A DNA stretch of 64,000 bases from positions 1,367,347-1,431,346 of the forward strand of contig NC_005071.1 in assembly GCF_000011485.1 (NCBI RefSeq), given 5' to 3'. The notes beneath the pieces were generated by a model that was given only the letters and a program-made list of their open reading frames with translations, was not told the origin of the DNA and ran no database searches. Below are positions 45,857-56,014 of the stretch, piece by piece. Source of the stretch: Prochlorococcus marinus str. MIT 9313 (lineage in GTDB: Bacteria > Cyanobacteriota > Cyanobacteriia > PCC-6307 > Cyanobiaceae). How positions within the stretch are numbered: the first letter of the stretch is position 1; each line of letters opens with the position of its first letter. Both the position numbers and the translations under genes were made by a program.

Positions 45857-46750
45857 GTGACCAGCAGATCCTTCTCCAATGGCTTAAGGCAATGGCTAGA
45901 GCTGCTGCGATGGCACAAACCCAGTGGTCGGCTCATCCTTCTCGTGCCAGCAGGTTGGAGCCTTTGGCTCACTCCAGATGCACCTCCTTTAGCAGGGCTT
46001 GTGAGTCTGATCGTCGTTGGAGGTCTGATGGTGAGCGGCGCCGGTTGCATTGCCAATGATCTCTGGGATCGACGCATTGATCGCCAGGTGGAACGCACCA
46101 GGGAACGGCCACTAGCGAAGGGCAGCATTCGAATTTGCACTGCTGTGGGCTTATTGATTGTGTTGTTGCTGCTCAGTCTTTTGGTCGTGGCCTCCCTGCC
46201 AACGCCAAGCCAGCGCCTATGCCTTGCTCTAGCCATCCTGGCCTTGCCACCGATCCTGCTCTACCCCTCGGCCAAGCGCTGGTTTGCCTATCCACAAGCG
46301 GTGCTTGCCCTCTGCTGGGGGTTTGCCGTACTGATCCCCTGGGCAGCAAGCCAGGCCAATCTCAAAGGAGGCTGGCCACTGCTGGGCTGCTGGTTGGCCA
46401 CTCTGATGTGGACGTTCGGCTTTGACACGGTTTACGCCATGGCGGATCGTCGTGACGACGCCAACCTGGCCTTAAAAAGCAGTGCTTTGAGCCTGGGGAG
46501 CCATGCACTTAAAACTGTCGCGTTTAGTTATGCACTGGCCTGCACCTTTTTGGCTAGTTCAGCAGTGAGCGCAGGAGTGGGCTGGGCCTTTTGGCCCTTC
46601 TGGCTCATCGCCAGCATCGGCATGCAAAAAGAAACGTGGACCCTGCGAGGTTCCAATCAACCAATTACGACCTACGGGCAGCACTTTCAGCATCAAGTTC
46701 TGCTAGGCGCAATGTTGCTGCTCGGCTTGATCCTGGGGCGCATCAGCTGA
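45857..46750 (+). CDS. ubiA: 4-Hydroxybenzoate polyprenyltransferase (UbiA family)
   Basis: About 297 residues and nine hydrophobic helices. The first Asp-rich motif is AGCIANDLWDRRIDRQVERT (N-D-x-x-D-x-x-x-D), followed by RERPLAKG; the second is FGFDTVYAMADRRDDANLAL. Helix order and the Arg/Lys after the first motif are those of UbiA 4-hydroxybenzoate transferases, which in cyanobacteria make plastoquinone precursors with a solanesyl chain. Start GTG 45857 (VTSRSFSNGLRQ) is chosen; the frame open to 45797 overlaps ppx. Confidence 0.9.
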   Translation: MTSRSFSNGLRQWLELLRWHKPSGRLILLVPAGWSLWLTPDAPPLAGLVSLIVVGGLMVSGAGCIANDLWDRRIDRQVERTRERPLAKGSIRICTAVGLLIVLLLLSLLVVASLPTPSQRLCLALAILALPPILLYPSAKRWFAYPQAVLALCWGFAVLIPWAASQANLKGGWPLLGCWLATLMWTFGFDTVYAMADRRDDANLALKSSALSLGSHALKTVAFSYALACTFLASSAVSAGVGWAFWPFWLIASIGMQKETWTLRGSNQPITTYGQHFQHQVLLGAMLLLGLILGRIS

Positions 46751-46753
46751 ATC

Positions 46754-47653
46754 ATGGTGCAGCTCCGATCTAACCTGCTCACACCAGCGCTTCAACGTGG
46801 CGACGAGGTGGTCACAGTGGCTGCGAGTTCAGCGCTGGATGATGAACAATCACTGCTCGAAGGCCTCAAAGTCCTTGAAGGGTGGGGATTAGTCTGCCGG
46901 CCTCAGCAAGTGAGTGAACGCCGCTGGGGCTACCTAGCGGGCAAAGATGCCAGCCGCCAGCGCGATCTAAATTCTGAGTCCCCTGCTGCTCTGTTGGCTT
47001 GTGCTCGCGGCGGCTGGGGAGCTGCACGTTTACTGGAACACAAGCAAACCTGGCAGCCAGGCTGGCTAATGGGGTTTTCAGATGTCACCGCCCTGCTCTG
47101 GGCACGTCTGGCGGCCGGGTTCGACGGCTGCGTGCATGGCCCCTTACTCACCACACTTGCCAAGGAACCCGCCTGGAGCAAAGCCCGACTGCATGATCTT
47201 CTCTTCGGCAAACACATCCCAGACCTTGAAGGGCAGCCCTGGATGGGTGGAGTAGCTAGCGGGCCCTTGCTGGTCGCCAATCTCACTGTGGCCTCCCATT
47301 TGCTAGGCAGTAGCCATGTACCCGATCTCAAGGGTGCAATCTTGATCCTGGAAGATGTTGAGGAAGCGCCCTATCGCATCGACCGCATGCTGACCCACTG
47401 GCGCCTCGCAGGCCTACTACAAAGACTGGCCGGCCTCGGATTCGGCAGCTTTAAGGGGTGTGAAGCACCTGAACAGATTCCCGGGGATCAAACCTTCCAA
47501 CTTGAGGAAGTATTAAAAGAACGCAGTACTGATCTCGGAATTCCTGTCGTCGGCCAACTCCCAGTTGGTCATTGCTGCGGCAATGCTGCCTTACCACTTG
47601 GACGACAAGCCCAGCTTGACGGCAGCCATGGCCGGCTCAGCTTGCTGTGCTAA
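46754..47653 (+). CDS. S66 family LD-carboxypeptidase (muramoyltetrapeptide type)
   Basis: A 299-residue serine peptidase-like protein. RGGWGAARLL and GFSDVTALLWARL give the family A-R-G-G-x-G and the nucleophilic Ser region; EDVEEAPYRIDRMLTHWRLA holds the conserved Glu-x-x-x-x-x-Y-R-I-D-R motif, and the C-terminal GQLPVGHCCGNAALPLG supplies the catalytic His. It trims D-Ala from L-Ala-D-Glu-mDAP-D-Ala tetrapeptides in murein recycling. Follows the prenyltransferase by 3 bp, so probably co-transcribed. Confidence 0.9.
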   Translation: MVQLRSNLLTPALQRGDEVVTVAASSALDDEQSLLEGLKVLEGWGLVCRPQQVSERRWGYLAGKDASRQRDLNSESPAALLACARGGWGAARLLEHKQTWQPGWLMGFSDVTALLWARLAAGFDGCVHGPLLTTLAKEPAWSKARLHDLLFGKHIPDLEGQPWMGGVASGPLLVANLTVASHLLGSSHVPDLKGAILILEDVEEAPYRIDRMLTHWRLAGLLQRLAGLGFGSFKGCEAPEQIPGDQTFQLEEVLKERSTDLGIPVVGQLPVGHCCGNAALPLGRQAQLDGSHGRLSLLC

Positions 47654-47793
47654 CAGCCTCAACCATCGTTCTCACCAGGCCAAAGTCTTCCTCCCCGTGG
47701 TTTGTCATCTCCGGTATTAATTGATGAGGTTCTGGGTGCTAAGCCCTAATAATCCAATTTGTGCTCTGAATCAATCCGTTTTAAGAAATCTCT

Positions 47794-47976
47794 TTAAGCA
47801 GCTCTGCTTTGGCGATAACGTAATGATCCGCCGGAAATACATTTAAGCTCCTCAAAAATCAGTTCCTCAGGGAAGAATTCGTAGTTAGGTTTAAGGATTG
47901 GTTTGACCAGTTTTTTGCTTGCTTGGACAGACAAGCCATCTCTCGAATCAATGGCTAATGCGTTGACCTCTGTCAC
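47794..47976 (-). CDS. Small peptide with double-glycine leader (bacteriocin-type)
   Basis: A GTG-started 60-codon frame: a 50-residue polar leader, then EELIFEELKCISGG, which resembles the E-L-x-x-I-S/A-G-G cleavage motif of peptides exported by C39-peptidase ABC transporters (bacteriocins, lanthipeptide precursors). The putative core after GG is only SLRYRQSRAA and has no Cys, so it is not a lanthipeptide core as written. No maturase or exporter is near. The leader is longer than simple class II leaders. Function inferred from the motif only; it may also be an ordinary small protein. Confidence 0.5.
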   Translation of the reverse strand: MTEVNALAIDSRDGLSVQASKKLVKPILKPNYEFFPEELIFEELKCISGGSLRYRQSRAA

Positions 47977-48095
47977 ACGCCTCAGTGAGGTTGATCACTC
48001 CGAAATCACTGTGCTTTGAGAAAGATCTCCATCACGCCGAGATGTGCTGCACTGGGATTAAATGCTTAAAAGGTCACTCGTGATCTGGCATATTT

Positions 48096-48293
48096 TTGGT
48101 TGAAGCTATCAGGCCACATCAACTGCAGAAATTGATCTCTCTAGGCCAAGAACAACTTGCCTGGGCTTGGGATGCAAGGCTCAATCAAATACCAGAAGAG
48201 TGGCATCAAGTTGCCATCAAGTTCCTTAGAGCTAATGGTATTGGGAATGGGAATCTTCAGCTCAGCTTTTGCTGGTTAACGAAAGAGATATAG
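48096..48293 (+). CDS. Possible small protein (65 residues)
   Basis: A TTG-started frame with protein-like composition: VEAIRPHQLQKLISLGQEQL, AWAWDARLNQIPEEWHQVAI and an amphipathic end NLQLSFCWLTKEI. It looks helical and might be a fragment of a longer gene. No ribosome-binding site and no family recognised, so it is a low-confidence call. Confidence 0.3.
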   Translation: MVEAIRPHQLQKLISLGQEQLAWAWDARLNQIPEEWHQVAIKFLRANGIGNGNLQLSFCWLTKEI

Positions 48294-48488
48294 ACATTTA
48301 TTAGGGATGAGAAATTAACTGCTTTGAGAATACCAAGGGGCTTAGACCAAGTGCAACACCAAACAACTGAACACCTTGCTGAGTCATGAAAAGTTTTTGT
48401 AGTTTTGATCTGACTCAAGGCAATAAAAGCAAAATTATTGCCAGCCAATCCAATATTGAAGCATCGGCTATTGATCACAAACAGATTC

Positions 48489-49166
48489 CTAGTTTGCTCT
48501 CAGTGCAATCACTGCCTCGGCTACGGTGAGATCAAACGGAGTTGTGACTTTGATATTGGCAGGGCTGGCCTCCAGCACCTGCACCGGCCATCCCAGGCGT
48601 TCATAAAGCGAGGCGTCGTCAGTCACTGTCCAACCCTTGGCCTGAGCCTCAGCATGACCTTGCTTGAGCTGCTCCACAGCAAAGCCCTGCGGAGTCTGGG
48701 CTGCCCATAGTTCCGCACGATCTGGTGTGCCCGTAATGATCCCTTGACCATCAACGCGCTTGATCGTGTCGGTAACCGGAGTTGCCGCAATCACCGCTGC
48801 GCCAGCCACCACCGCCTCAGCACAGCGATTGATCAAAGCCGCTTCAGCTAAACATCTAGCCCCATCATGAATAAGAACATGCTGCGCAACTGAAGGCAAC
48901 GCCTGTAATCCACGCTCTACGGATTCCTGCCTTGTGCTGCCCCCCTCAATCCAAACGACGGGTTTGGCGGCCTCAGCCAACAACTCCATGATCATTGCTC
49001 GGTCCACAGGTTGGCCAACAATGCCAACCCAAGTGATCGAATCGGCTTCCATCACCGCATCAATCGTCCAGGCAAGAACAGGGCGTCCTGCCAGAGGCAA
49101 AAGCAATTTGTTGCGATCCGCTCCCATACGGCTTCCGCTACCTGCAGCGACAATCAACAGATGCAT
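48489..49166 (-). CDS. ispD: 2-C-methyl-D-erythritol 4-phosphate cytidylyltransferase
   Basis: A 225-residue enzyme of the non-mevalonate isoprenoid pathway, transferring CMP to [23 protein letters not shown] (A-A-G-x-G-x-R-M with the substrate Lys), [28 protein letters not shown] and [19 protein letters not shown]-like [13 protein letters not shown] and [14 protein letters not shown] are all present. ATG 49166 matches the family; upstream frame to 49220 is ignored. Divergent from the GT9-like gene (73 bp apart). Confidence 0.95.
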   Translation of the reverse strand: MHLLIVAAGSGSRMGADRNKLLLPLAGRPVLAWTIDAVMEADSITWVGIVGQPVDRAMIMELLAEAAKPVVWIEGGSTRQESVERGLQALPSVAQHVLIHDGARCLAEAALINRCAEAVVAGAAVIAATPVTDTIKRVDGQGIITGTPDRAELWAAQTPQGFAVEQLKQGHAEAQAKGWTVTDDASLYERLGWPVQVLEASPANIKVTTPFDLTVAEAVIALRAN

Positions 49167-49239
49167 ATGCGCCTCCTGCCGCAAGCAGGCTGAAACCTCC
49201 TCCATACAATCAGCTCGCAAGGCCTCTGCCTCTGGATCG

Positions 49240-50079
49240 ATGCGTGTTCTCGCCCTCAGCCCGGGTCCTGTAATCGAACAGCTTCAGAGGCTTCCAGCCC
49301 TAGCAGCCGCAGCCAACCAGCTGCAAGGCAAACTGCAGCTGGCCTGCGATCCCACCCATCAAGCTTTGTGGAATCTGTTGCCAGCGATAGAAAAGGTAAT
49401 CCCAATCGCCTTTGACTCCAGCCCATCCCTCGCCGACTGGACCAATCTGCTCGGATCTGTAAGAGAAGGCCATTTTCAAGTTTGCTTCAATTTCGCCCAA
49501 GGGCGACAAGTGAATTTGGTGCTCTCAATGAGCCACATCCCCATCAGGATTGCGGAACAAGGCTTTGCACACACAGCCCTCGTTAAGCCCAGCAAAGGTT
49601 GGCCTGCCCAACAATTGGACTGCTACCTCCAAGCGATTGGCCTCACTCTTGACGCCGATAGCTTCCGGCTGTTCCTGCCAGACGACAGCCTTCAGAAGGT
49701 TCGTGATCAACACCCCACTGGAGAGGGCCCCCTCCTACTACTGGCTCCAAATGGCAACGATGGAGACTGGCCAACTCAGCAATGGTTAAGCCTTCCAAAG
49801 GCAATCAAAGGAAAATTACCCAATCTCAGAAGCATCACGCTGCCTTTAAAAGCACCCCTAATCCATCGCGCTGCCGAAGTGGCCTGCGCTGATGTCGTAC
49901 TCAGCAGCTGTCCAATCACCCAACTGCTTGCCGTTTATACAGGCGTTCCCTTGGTTGCCCTAGGCACTCCGGCCGAAGCCTTACCGAAACGAGATGAAAT
50001 CCGTTGCCTGGGTGCCAGTCATGCAGACATCAACTCAATCAACCAGCAGGAGGTTCTCAACGCTCTGGGCTTCCAATGA
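49240..50079 (+). CDS. GT9-like (heptosyltransferase-type) protein
   Basis: A 279-residue protein. The N-terminus [20 protein letters not shown] and the C-terminal half [40 protein letters not shown] with L-V-A-L-G are those of ADP-heptose:LPS heptosyltransferase family proteins (two Rossmann domains). The chain is shorter than RfaF (~350) and lacks the usual S-x-x-x-H start of the first domain, so activity is uncertain. ATG 49240 is used. Its stop overlaps the channel gene start (ATGA). Confidence 0.7.
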   Translation: MRVLALSPGPVIEQLQRLPALAAAANQLQGKLQLACDPTHQALWNLLPAIEKVIPIAFDSSPSLADWTNLLGSVREGHFQVCFNFAQGRQVNLVLSMSHIPIRIAEQGFAHTALVKPSKGWPAQQLDCYLQAIGLTLDADSFRLFLPDDSLQKVRDQHPTGEGPLLLLAPNGNDGDWPTQQWLSLPKAIKGKLPNLRSITLPLKAPLIHRAAEVACADVVLSSCPITQLLAVYTGVPLVALGTPAEALPKRDEIRCLGASHADINSINQQEVLNALGFQ

Positions 50080-51155
50080 AAAGTTGGTGGTACCCATTCA
50101 AACGAGGTCCACTTGCAAGCCTGCCGTTGCGAGTGCTCGCCAAACCCTGGCTAGGGCCAATTCTGGCCCTAGCCGTGGTGATCTTGGTAGGAGCCTTGGG
50201 CTATCGCCTCACCGAAGGATGGGACTGGGGAGATTGTCTCTGGATGGTGCTCATCACCATCAGCACCATCGGTTATGGGGAGGTGGAACCGCTCTCGCAA
50301 GCTGGGCGACTGGTCACTGTGCTGATCATTGCGGGGGGGGTGGTCGTGGTTCAGCTCACGATTCAACGGGCACTACGGCTGACAGAATCCGGCTACTTTC
50401 GCCAGCTGCGGGAGCTGAGGTTTCGCAGGGTCTTGCGGCGTATGCGTGATCACGTCATCGTCTGCGGCTACGGCCGCATCGGCAAAGAAATCGCCTCAAA
50501 GCTGCAACTCGAGCAGGTCCCAGTGCTTGTCGTGGAAATAGATCCAGCCAACAAACAAACAGCAGAAGAACAAGGCCTAAATGTTTTACAAGCAGATGCA
50601 ACCTTGGATGAGACGTTGCTTGAAGCTGGCTTAGACCATTGCCGCAGCCTGGTAGCTGCTTTACCCAGCAATGCAGCAAACCTCTATGTGGTCTTAAGTG
50701 CCAAAAGCATGCAACCCCACTGTCGACTGATCTCACGGGCCGATAGTGAAGAAGCTGCCGTCAAGCTGAAGCTCGCAGGTGCCAGCGTGGTAGTGAGCCC
50801 CTATGTCGCCGCAGGCCGGACCATGGCTGCCACAGCGCTGCGCCCCCTAGCTGTGGACTTCATGGATCTGTTGGCTGGATCGGATTATGAAATCGAAGAA
50901 TTCCAACTCAGCCAAGACCCACTGAAATTCAACAAACTGAGCCACCGCAGCCTGGCCAAACTTCAACTGGGCCGACGCAGTGGAGCAATGGTGCTGGCCA
51001 TCCGAGACGGCTCATCCCTGATGGCCAACCCCAGTAGCGAAGTCGAACTGGCCCCAGGTCAGTTACTTGTCGTCCTAGGCAGCAAAGCTCAACTCATCCG
51101 CTTACGTGAATTACTCGGCGAAGCATTGGACACCATCGAAAGGATGGCTAGTTGA
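50076..51155 (+). CDS. Potassium channel with RCK (TrkA-N, TrkA-C) domain
   Basis: A 359-residue protein. Two membrane helices flank the pore loop MVLITISTIGYGEVEPLS, whose T-I-G-Y-G is the K+ selectivity filter. The RCK domain starts RDHVIVCGYGRIGKEIASKL (G-x-G-x-x-G NAD-type) with EIDP, followed by a TrkA-C-like end (LAPGQLLVVLGSKAQLIRLR). It should form a ligand-gated K+ channel in the cytoplasmic membrane, with a 2TM MthK-like design. Its ATG overlaps the preceding stop by 4 bp (ATGA). Confidence 0.9.
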   Translation: MKSWWYPFKRGPLASLPLRVLAKPWLGPILALAVVILVGALGYRLTEGWDWGDCLWMVLITISTIGYGEVEPLSQAGRLVTVLIIAGGVVVVQLTIQRALRLTESGYFRQLRELRFRRVLRRMRDHVIVCGYGRIGKEIASKLQLEQVPVLVVEIDPANKQTAEEQGLNVLQADATLDETLLEAGLDHCRSLVAALPSNAANLYVVLSAKSMQPHCRLISRADSEEAAVKLKLAGASVVVSPYVAAGRTMAATALRPLAVDFMDLLAGSDYEIEEFQLSQDPLKFNKLSHRSLAKLQLGRRSGAMVLAIRDGSSLMANPSSEVELAPGQLLVVLGSKAQLIRLRELLGEALDTIERMAS

Positions 51156-51202
51156 GAAGAACTGCAATGGGTCCGTACGATCCTGCGAGAACGAATCACG
51201 CC

Positions 51203-51955
51203 ATGACCTCTCCTCGTCCCCTAACTGGCCAAACCGCCCTGATCACAGGAGCCAGTCGTGGGATCGGTCGTGCTGTAGCCCTTGCCCTCGCTGAAGCAGG
51301 CGCAGAAGTAGTCGTGAACTACTCAAGCTCAGCTGATGCAGCAGAAGAAGTTGTTCAAGCGATCACCAGCAACGGTGGCTCTGCCTATGCCATCAAAGCC
51401 AATGTGGCAGAAGAAGATGCCGTAGACCAACTGATCAAAACCGTGCTTGAACGCAGCAGCAGACTGGATATTTTGATCAACAATGCAGGCATAACTCGCG
51501 ATGGCCTGTTGATGCGAATGAAAACGGAAGACTGGCAAGCCGTGGTCAATCTCAACCTCACAGGTGTATTTCTATGCACTCGGGCTGTTGCTCGCACGAT
51601 GCTTAAGCAAAAAAGCGGCAGAATTATCAATATCACCTCCGTGGTGGGCCTGATGGGCAATGCAGGCCAAGCCAATTACGCAGCAGCCAAAGCTGGAGTG
51701 GTGGGCCTCACGAAAAGTACAGCCAAGGAAGTTGCCAGCCGGGGAATCACTGTCAATGCAGTAGCCCCAGGTTTCATCACAACAGACATGACAAAAGAGT
51801 TGGATTCAGAACCGATTCTTGCCGCTATCCCATTGGGATCTTTTGGCACCCCAGAGCAAGTCGCTGGAGCTGTGCGCTTCTTGGTAGCCGACCCTGCAGC
51901 GGCTTACATCACTGGACAAGTGCTACAAGTTGATGGCGGCATGCTGATGGGCTGA
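51203..51955 (+). CDS. fabG: 3-oxoacyl-[acyl-carrier-protein] reductase
   Basis: A 250-residue SDR, the standard FabG length. ALITGASRGIGRAVALALAE (NADP loop), INNAGITRDGLLMRM, the catalytic Ser in IINITSVVGLMGNAGQ, and Tyr-x-x-x-Lys in ANYAAAKAGVVGLTKS, with the end VNAVAPGFITTDMTK and VDGGMLMG. It reduces beta-ketoacyl-ACP in fatty acid synthesis. ATG 51203 (MTSPRPLTGQ) is chosen over ATG 51167. Follows the channel gene by 47 bp. Confidence 0.95.
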   Translation: MTSPRPLTGQTALITGASRGIGRAVALALAEAGAEVVVNYSSSADAAEEVVQAITSNGGSAYAIKANVAEEDAVDQLIKTVLERSSRLDILINNAGITRDGLLMRMKTEDWQAVVNLNLTGVFLCTRAVARTMLKQKSGRIINITSVVGLMGNAGQANYAAAKAGVVGLTKSTAKEVASRGITVNAVAPGFITTDMTKELDSEPILAAIPLGSFGTPEQVAGAVRFLVADPAAAYITGQVLQVDGGMLMG

Positions 51956-51978
51956 GAAGCTACTGCCGGATCAGACGT

Positions 51979-52155
51979 TCAGGATTCCAGCGGTTGGCCA
52001 AGTTCATCTCGCAAGCGCCGGATGCGCTGAAGAAGTCTTAACCGTCTGCTCCTGGCAGTGGCTGTCAGGAAGAGACGCAAGGGCACATACACCAAAGCCA
52101 TGATTCCGGCGAGGCCGGCCATGATCACAAAAAACAGCGCCCCAGTGTCATTCAT
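51979..52155 (-). CDS. Small membrane protein (58 residues)
   Basis: One N-terminal hydrophobic helix (GALFFVIMAGLAGIMALVYV), then a strongly basic, helical tail (ATARSRRLRLLQRIRRLRDE). It may bind membranes or RNA; no family recognised. ATG 52155 is chosen, an upstream ATG at 52176 being possible. The convergent fabG gene ends 24 bp away. Confidence 0.6.
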   Translation of the reverse strand: MNDTGALFFVIMAGLAGIMALVYVPLRLFLTATARSRRLRLLQRIRRLRDELGQPLES

Positions 52156-52245
52156 AGCTGGACCATACCCAGCCAATCCCCTTCAAGCACACCCATAACA
52201 GCAAGGATTCGGCTTTCCCCACTTATTCCCCCTCGCCCGCAGTGA

Positions 52246-53985
<1,740 letters not shown>

Positions 53986-54028
53986 TCCGGCCCCAAAGCG
54001 TTCCCTAGGGCTAGAAAAAGAACACCGG

Positions 54029-54059
54029 CACAACGCATGGACAAGTCTCATGCGTTGTG
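54029..54059. terminator. 11-bp hairpin between groL and nanE
   Basis: CACAACGCATG (54029-54039) is perfectly complementary to CATGCGTTGTG (54049-54059) across a 9-nt loop. It lies between convergent gene ends and may terminate both; there is no T-run after it. Confidence 0.6.
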
Positions 54060-54116
54060 GCTCTGCCTCGACAAGTCACGTCCCACAATTCGGTTGATGC
54101 CAAAACGCTGTGGAAG

Positions 54117-54809
54117 TCAAGCCGCCAATGTTCGGCAATAGTTTTCCACCTGCAAGTCGACACCGGTAATCGCTGTACCGACTACCACCATGTCTGCACC
54201 TGAAGAAAGTGCTTCTAGTGCTATCTGAGGAGAATCAAGCCCGCCTTCGCAGATGAGCTTGACATCTGAATCAAGTTGCTGCCGCAACTGCCCCAACAAA
54301 CACAAACCTGGAGGCCGCTTAACAGCAGTTACTTCGGTATAGCCATAAAGAGTGGTGCCCACAAAGCTGCAACCAAGCTCTGCTGCACGTAAACCATTCT
54401 CGATCGTATCGACATCTGCCATCAGAGGAGCTCCCAAATCTTCTCGAACCCGACTCACCAGCTGATCAAGAGTGATCCCCCCTGGCCGATGACGCTGAGT
54501 AGCATCGAGAGCGACTACATCTGCTCCCGCCGACCAGACAGCCTGAACTTCCTCCCATCCTGGCGTGATGTAGACAGCACTATCAGGGAAGGAACGCTTC
54601 CAAAGCCCAATAATCAAGGCGTTCGGACAACGGCGTCGAACAGCACCAATGTGTTCCGGACTTTCCAAACGCACCCCAACCGCGCCATTGCAAAGACTGG
54701 TTTCAGCCATGGCCGCAATCACCTGAGGATGACGCATCGGTGAACCCTCAGGCGCCTGAACAGAGACAATCAACCCCCGTCTGAGAGTTTCAAAAGCAGG
54801 CAAAGACAT
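54117..54809 (-). CDS. nanE: Putative N-acetylmannosamine-6-phosphate 2-epimerase
   Basis: A 230-residue TIM-barrel protein with LRRGLIVSVQAPEGSPMRHP, GVRLESPEHIGAVRR, DVVALDATQRHRPGGITLDQ, PLMADVDTIENGLRAAELGC and ICEGGLDSPQIALEALSSGA near the end, all matching NanE. It interconverts ManNAc-6-P and GlcNAc-6-P. No sialic-acid genes are near; in cyanobacteria it may serve amino-sugar turnover. ATG 54809 is chosen; the frame reaches 54854 without support. An 81-residue gene ends 2 bp before the start. Confidence 0.9.
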   Translation of the reverse strand: MSLPAFETLRRGLIVSVQAPEGSPMRHPQVIAAMAETSLCNGAVGVRLESPEHIGAVRRRCPNALIIGLWKRSFPDSAVYITPGWEEVQAVWSAGADVVALDATQRHRPGGITLDQLVSRVREDLGAPLMADVDTIENGLRAAELGCSFVGTTLYGYTEVTAVKRPPGLCLLGQLRQQLDSDVKLICEGGLDSPQIALEALSSGADMVVVGTAITGVDLQVENYCRTLAA

Positions 54810-54811
54810 GC

Positions 54812-55057
54812 TCAGGATGCCTTCAAGAACTCTGCATTCGTGATTAGCGAGCAATGATGCGGCAAATGGTTTAGAGCAAAAGCAGGGGAAGGTAGTACTA
54901 ACAACGAGTTCAGGACCATCGGAGCTTGCTCCGACAGAGGCTCCTGCCCTTGAACGAAAACCTCTAAACAGTCCTGAAAATCAAATAACCATTGCATCTT
55001 CCAAAGGCTCAGCCATATCGTGAAGCGATAGCGATGCACCTGCTGGACATCAAGCAT
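54812..55057 (-). CDS. Conserved hypothetical protein upstream of nanE
   Basis: An 81-residue frame with protein-like features: YRFTIWLSLWKMQWLFDFQD (aromatic, amphipathic), then CLEVFVQGQEPLSEQAPMVL and NSLLVLPSPAFALNHLPHHC. Its stop is 2 bp before the nanE ATG and its start 26 bp after the ABC permease stop, all on one strand, so it fits an operon. No domain recognised. Confidence 0.5.
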   Translation of the reverse strand: MLDVQQVHRYRFTIWLSLWKMQWLFDFQDCLEVFVQGQEPLSEQAPMVLNSLLVLPSPAFALNHLPHHCSLITNAEFLKAS

Positions 55058-55083
55058 GGCAAGCAGTGGATTGGTGCACTAAA

Positions 55084-55938
55084 TCAGGCGAGTTTACGGT
55101 TCAACAAAGGACGAATCATCAGGAACAAGCCAACGGTGACCACCATCAACACAGCCAAACATCCATAACCACTCACAGTCCCGTAAGGAGCATCAAGCAG
55201 AACGGCACCAAGATCAAGCGGACCGGCATAGGCAGCTCGTATGGGCTCAATCGCAAAAGTAAGAGGATTTAGAGCCGCAAGCCAGCCAAGCCAATCAGGC
55301 ATAAAAGAAAGCGGCGCCAGAGCCGTGCTCGCAAACAACAAAGGCAAATTGGCCACAAAGATCACAGCAATCAATTCAATGTGACCTGGCAGAGCAAAAG
55401 CCAGGCCAAGGCTCAAGGCAGTGAACGCAAAAACTAGCAACAACAAGGTGAACAACACCAAGACCAGTCCCGAAACACCTGGCCAGCCGTAACCCAGCAA
55501 GGCAGCCGTTGCCATGATCGCCAGGCTCTGCAGAAGACTTAGAGATGTGATGTAGATCACAGAAGCAAGCACGATCGAGCTGCGACTGCGCAGCGGAGCC
55601 ACCAGAAGACGGTTTAAAAAGCCAAATTCACGATCAAACATCACTGGCAATCCAGCATTGAGTGCACCACTGAACGCGGTGAACACAATCACACCAGCCC
55701 CTAAGAACCGCCCGTAGCTCATGCCTCCTGGCAACAAACCATCCGGAGCATTAGAGAACAAAGCACCAAACAACACCAACCAGATCAAGGGCTGAAGGAT
55801 GCCAGCAATCAAGGTCGAAGGGCGTCGCAACAGCTGCAAGAAAAGTCTGCGAGTCAGGGCCAAAGTTTCCTGCACAAGATCAACCAATGGCCCCTGCTCT
55901 GCAGCACGGGTGGTAACAGCGGCAACAGGGCTAGTCAT
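55084..55938 (-). CDS. ABC-2 type transporter permease
   Basis: A 284-residue membrane protein with six hydrophobic helices. LLRRPSTLIAGILQPLIWLV near the N-terminus and the periplasm-side GGMSYGRFLGAGVIVFTAFS are ABC-2 hallmarks, as is the C-terminal FAIEPIRAAYAGPLDLGAVL stretch after ASTALAPLSFMPDWLGWLAA. It forms a drug/polymer-type exporter with the ATPase encoded upstream. Substrate unknown. The pair lies behind ctaA-ctaB. Confidence 0.88.
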   Translation of the reverse strand: MTSPVAAVTTRAAEQGPLVDLVQETLALTRRLFLQLLRRPSTLIAGILQPLIWLVLFGALFSNAPDGLLPGGMSYGRFLGAGVIVFTAFSGALNAGLPVMFDREFGFLNRLLVAPLRSRSSIVLASVIYITSLSLLQSLAIMATAALLGYGWPGVSGLVLVLFTLLLLVFAFTALSLGLAFALPGHIELIAVIFVANLPLLFASTALAPLSFMPDWLGWLAALNPLTFAIEPIRAAYAGPLDLGAVLLDAPYGTVSGYGCLAVLMVVTVGLFLMIRPLLNRKLA

Positions 55939-56014
55939 GGAGTGACTGTCAACAGAACGAATGAGAAAAGGGTGGATTAAGGCAGATCCAACTCAATAAA
56001 ACGAACGAAAGGGA

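Larger units (their letters stand above)
47654..48488. other. 835-bp gene-poor stretch
   Basis: Loose region between the LD-carboxypeptidase and ispD. It holds a double-glycine peptide gene at 47794-47976 and a possible small frame at 48096-48293, both listed. A 73-residue minus-strand frame at 48257-48478 has no start context and is not called. Nothing else recognised. Confidence 0.5.

Noticed and set aside
48434-48530. Short plus-strand frame running into the ispD 3' end
   Set aside because: Overlaps ispD and has no start context.
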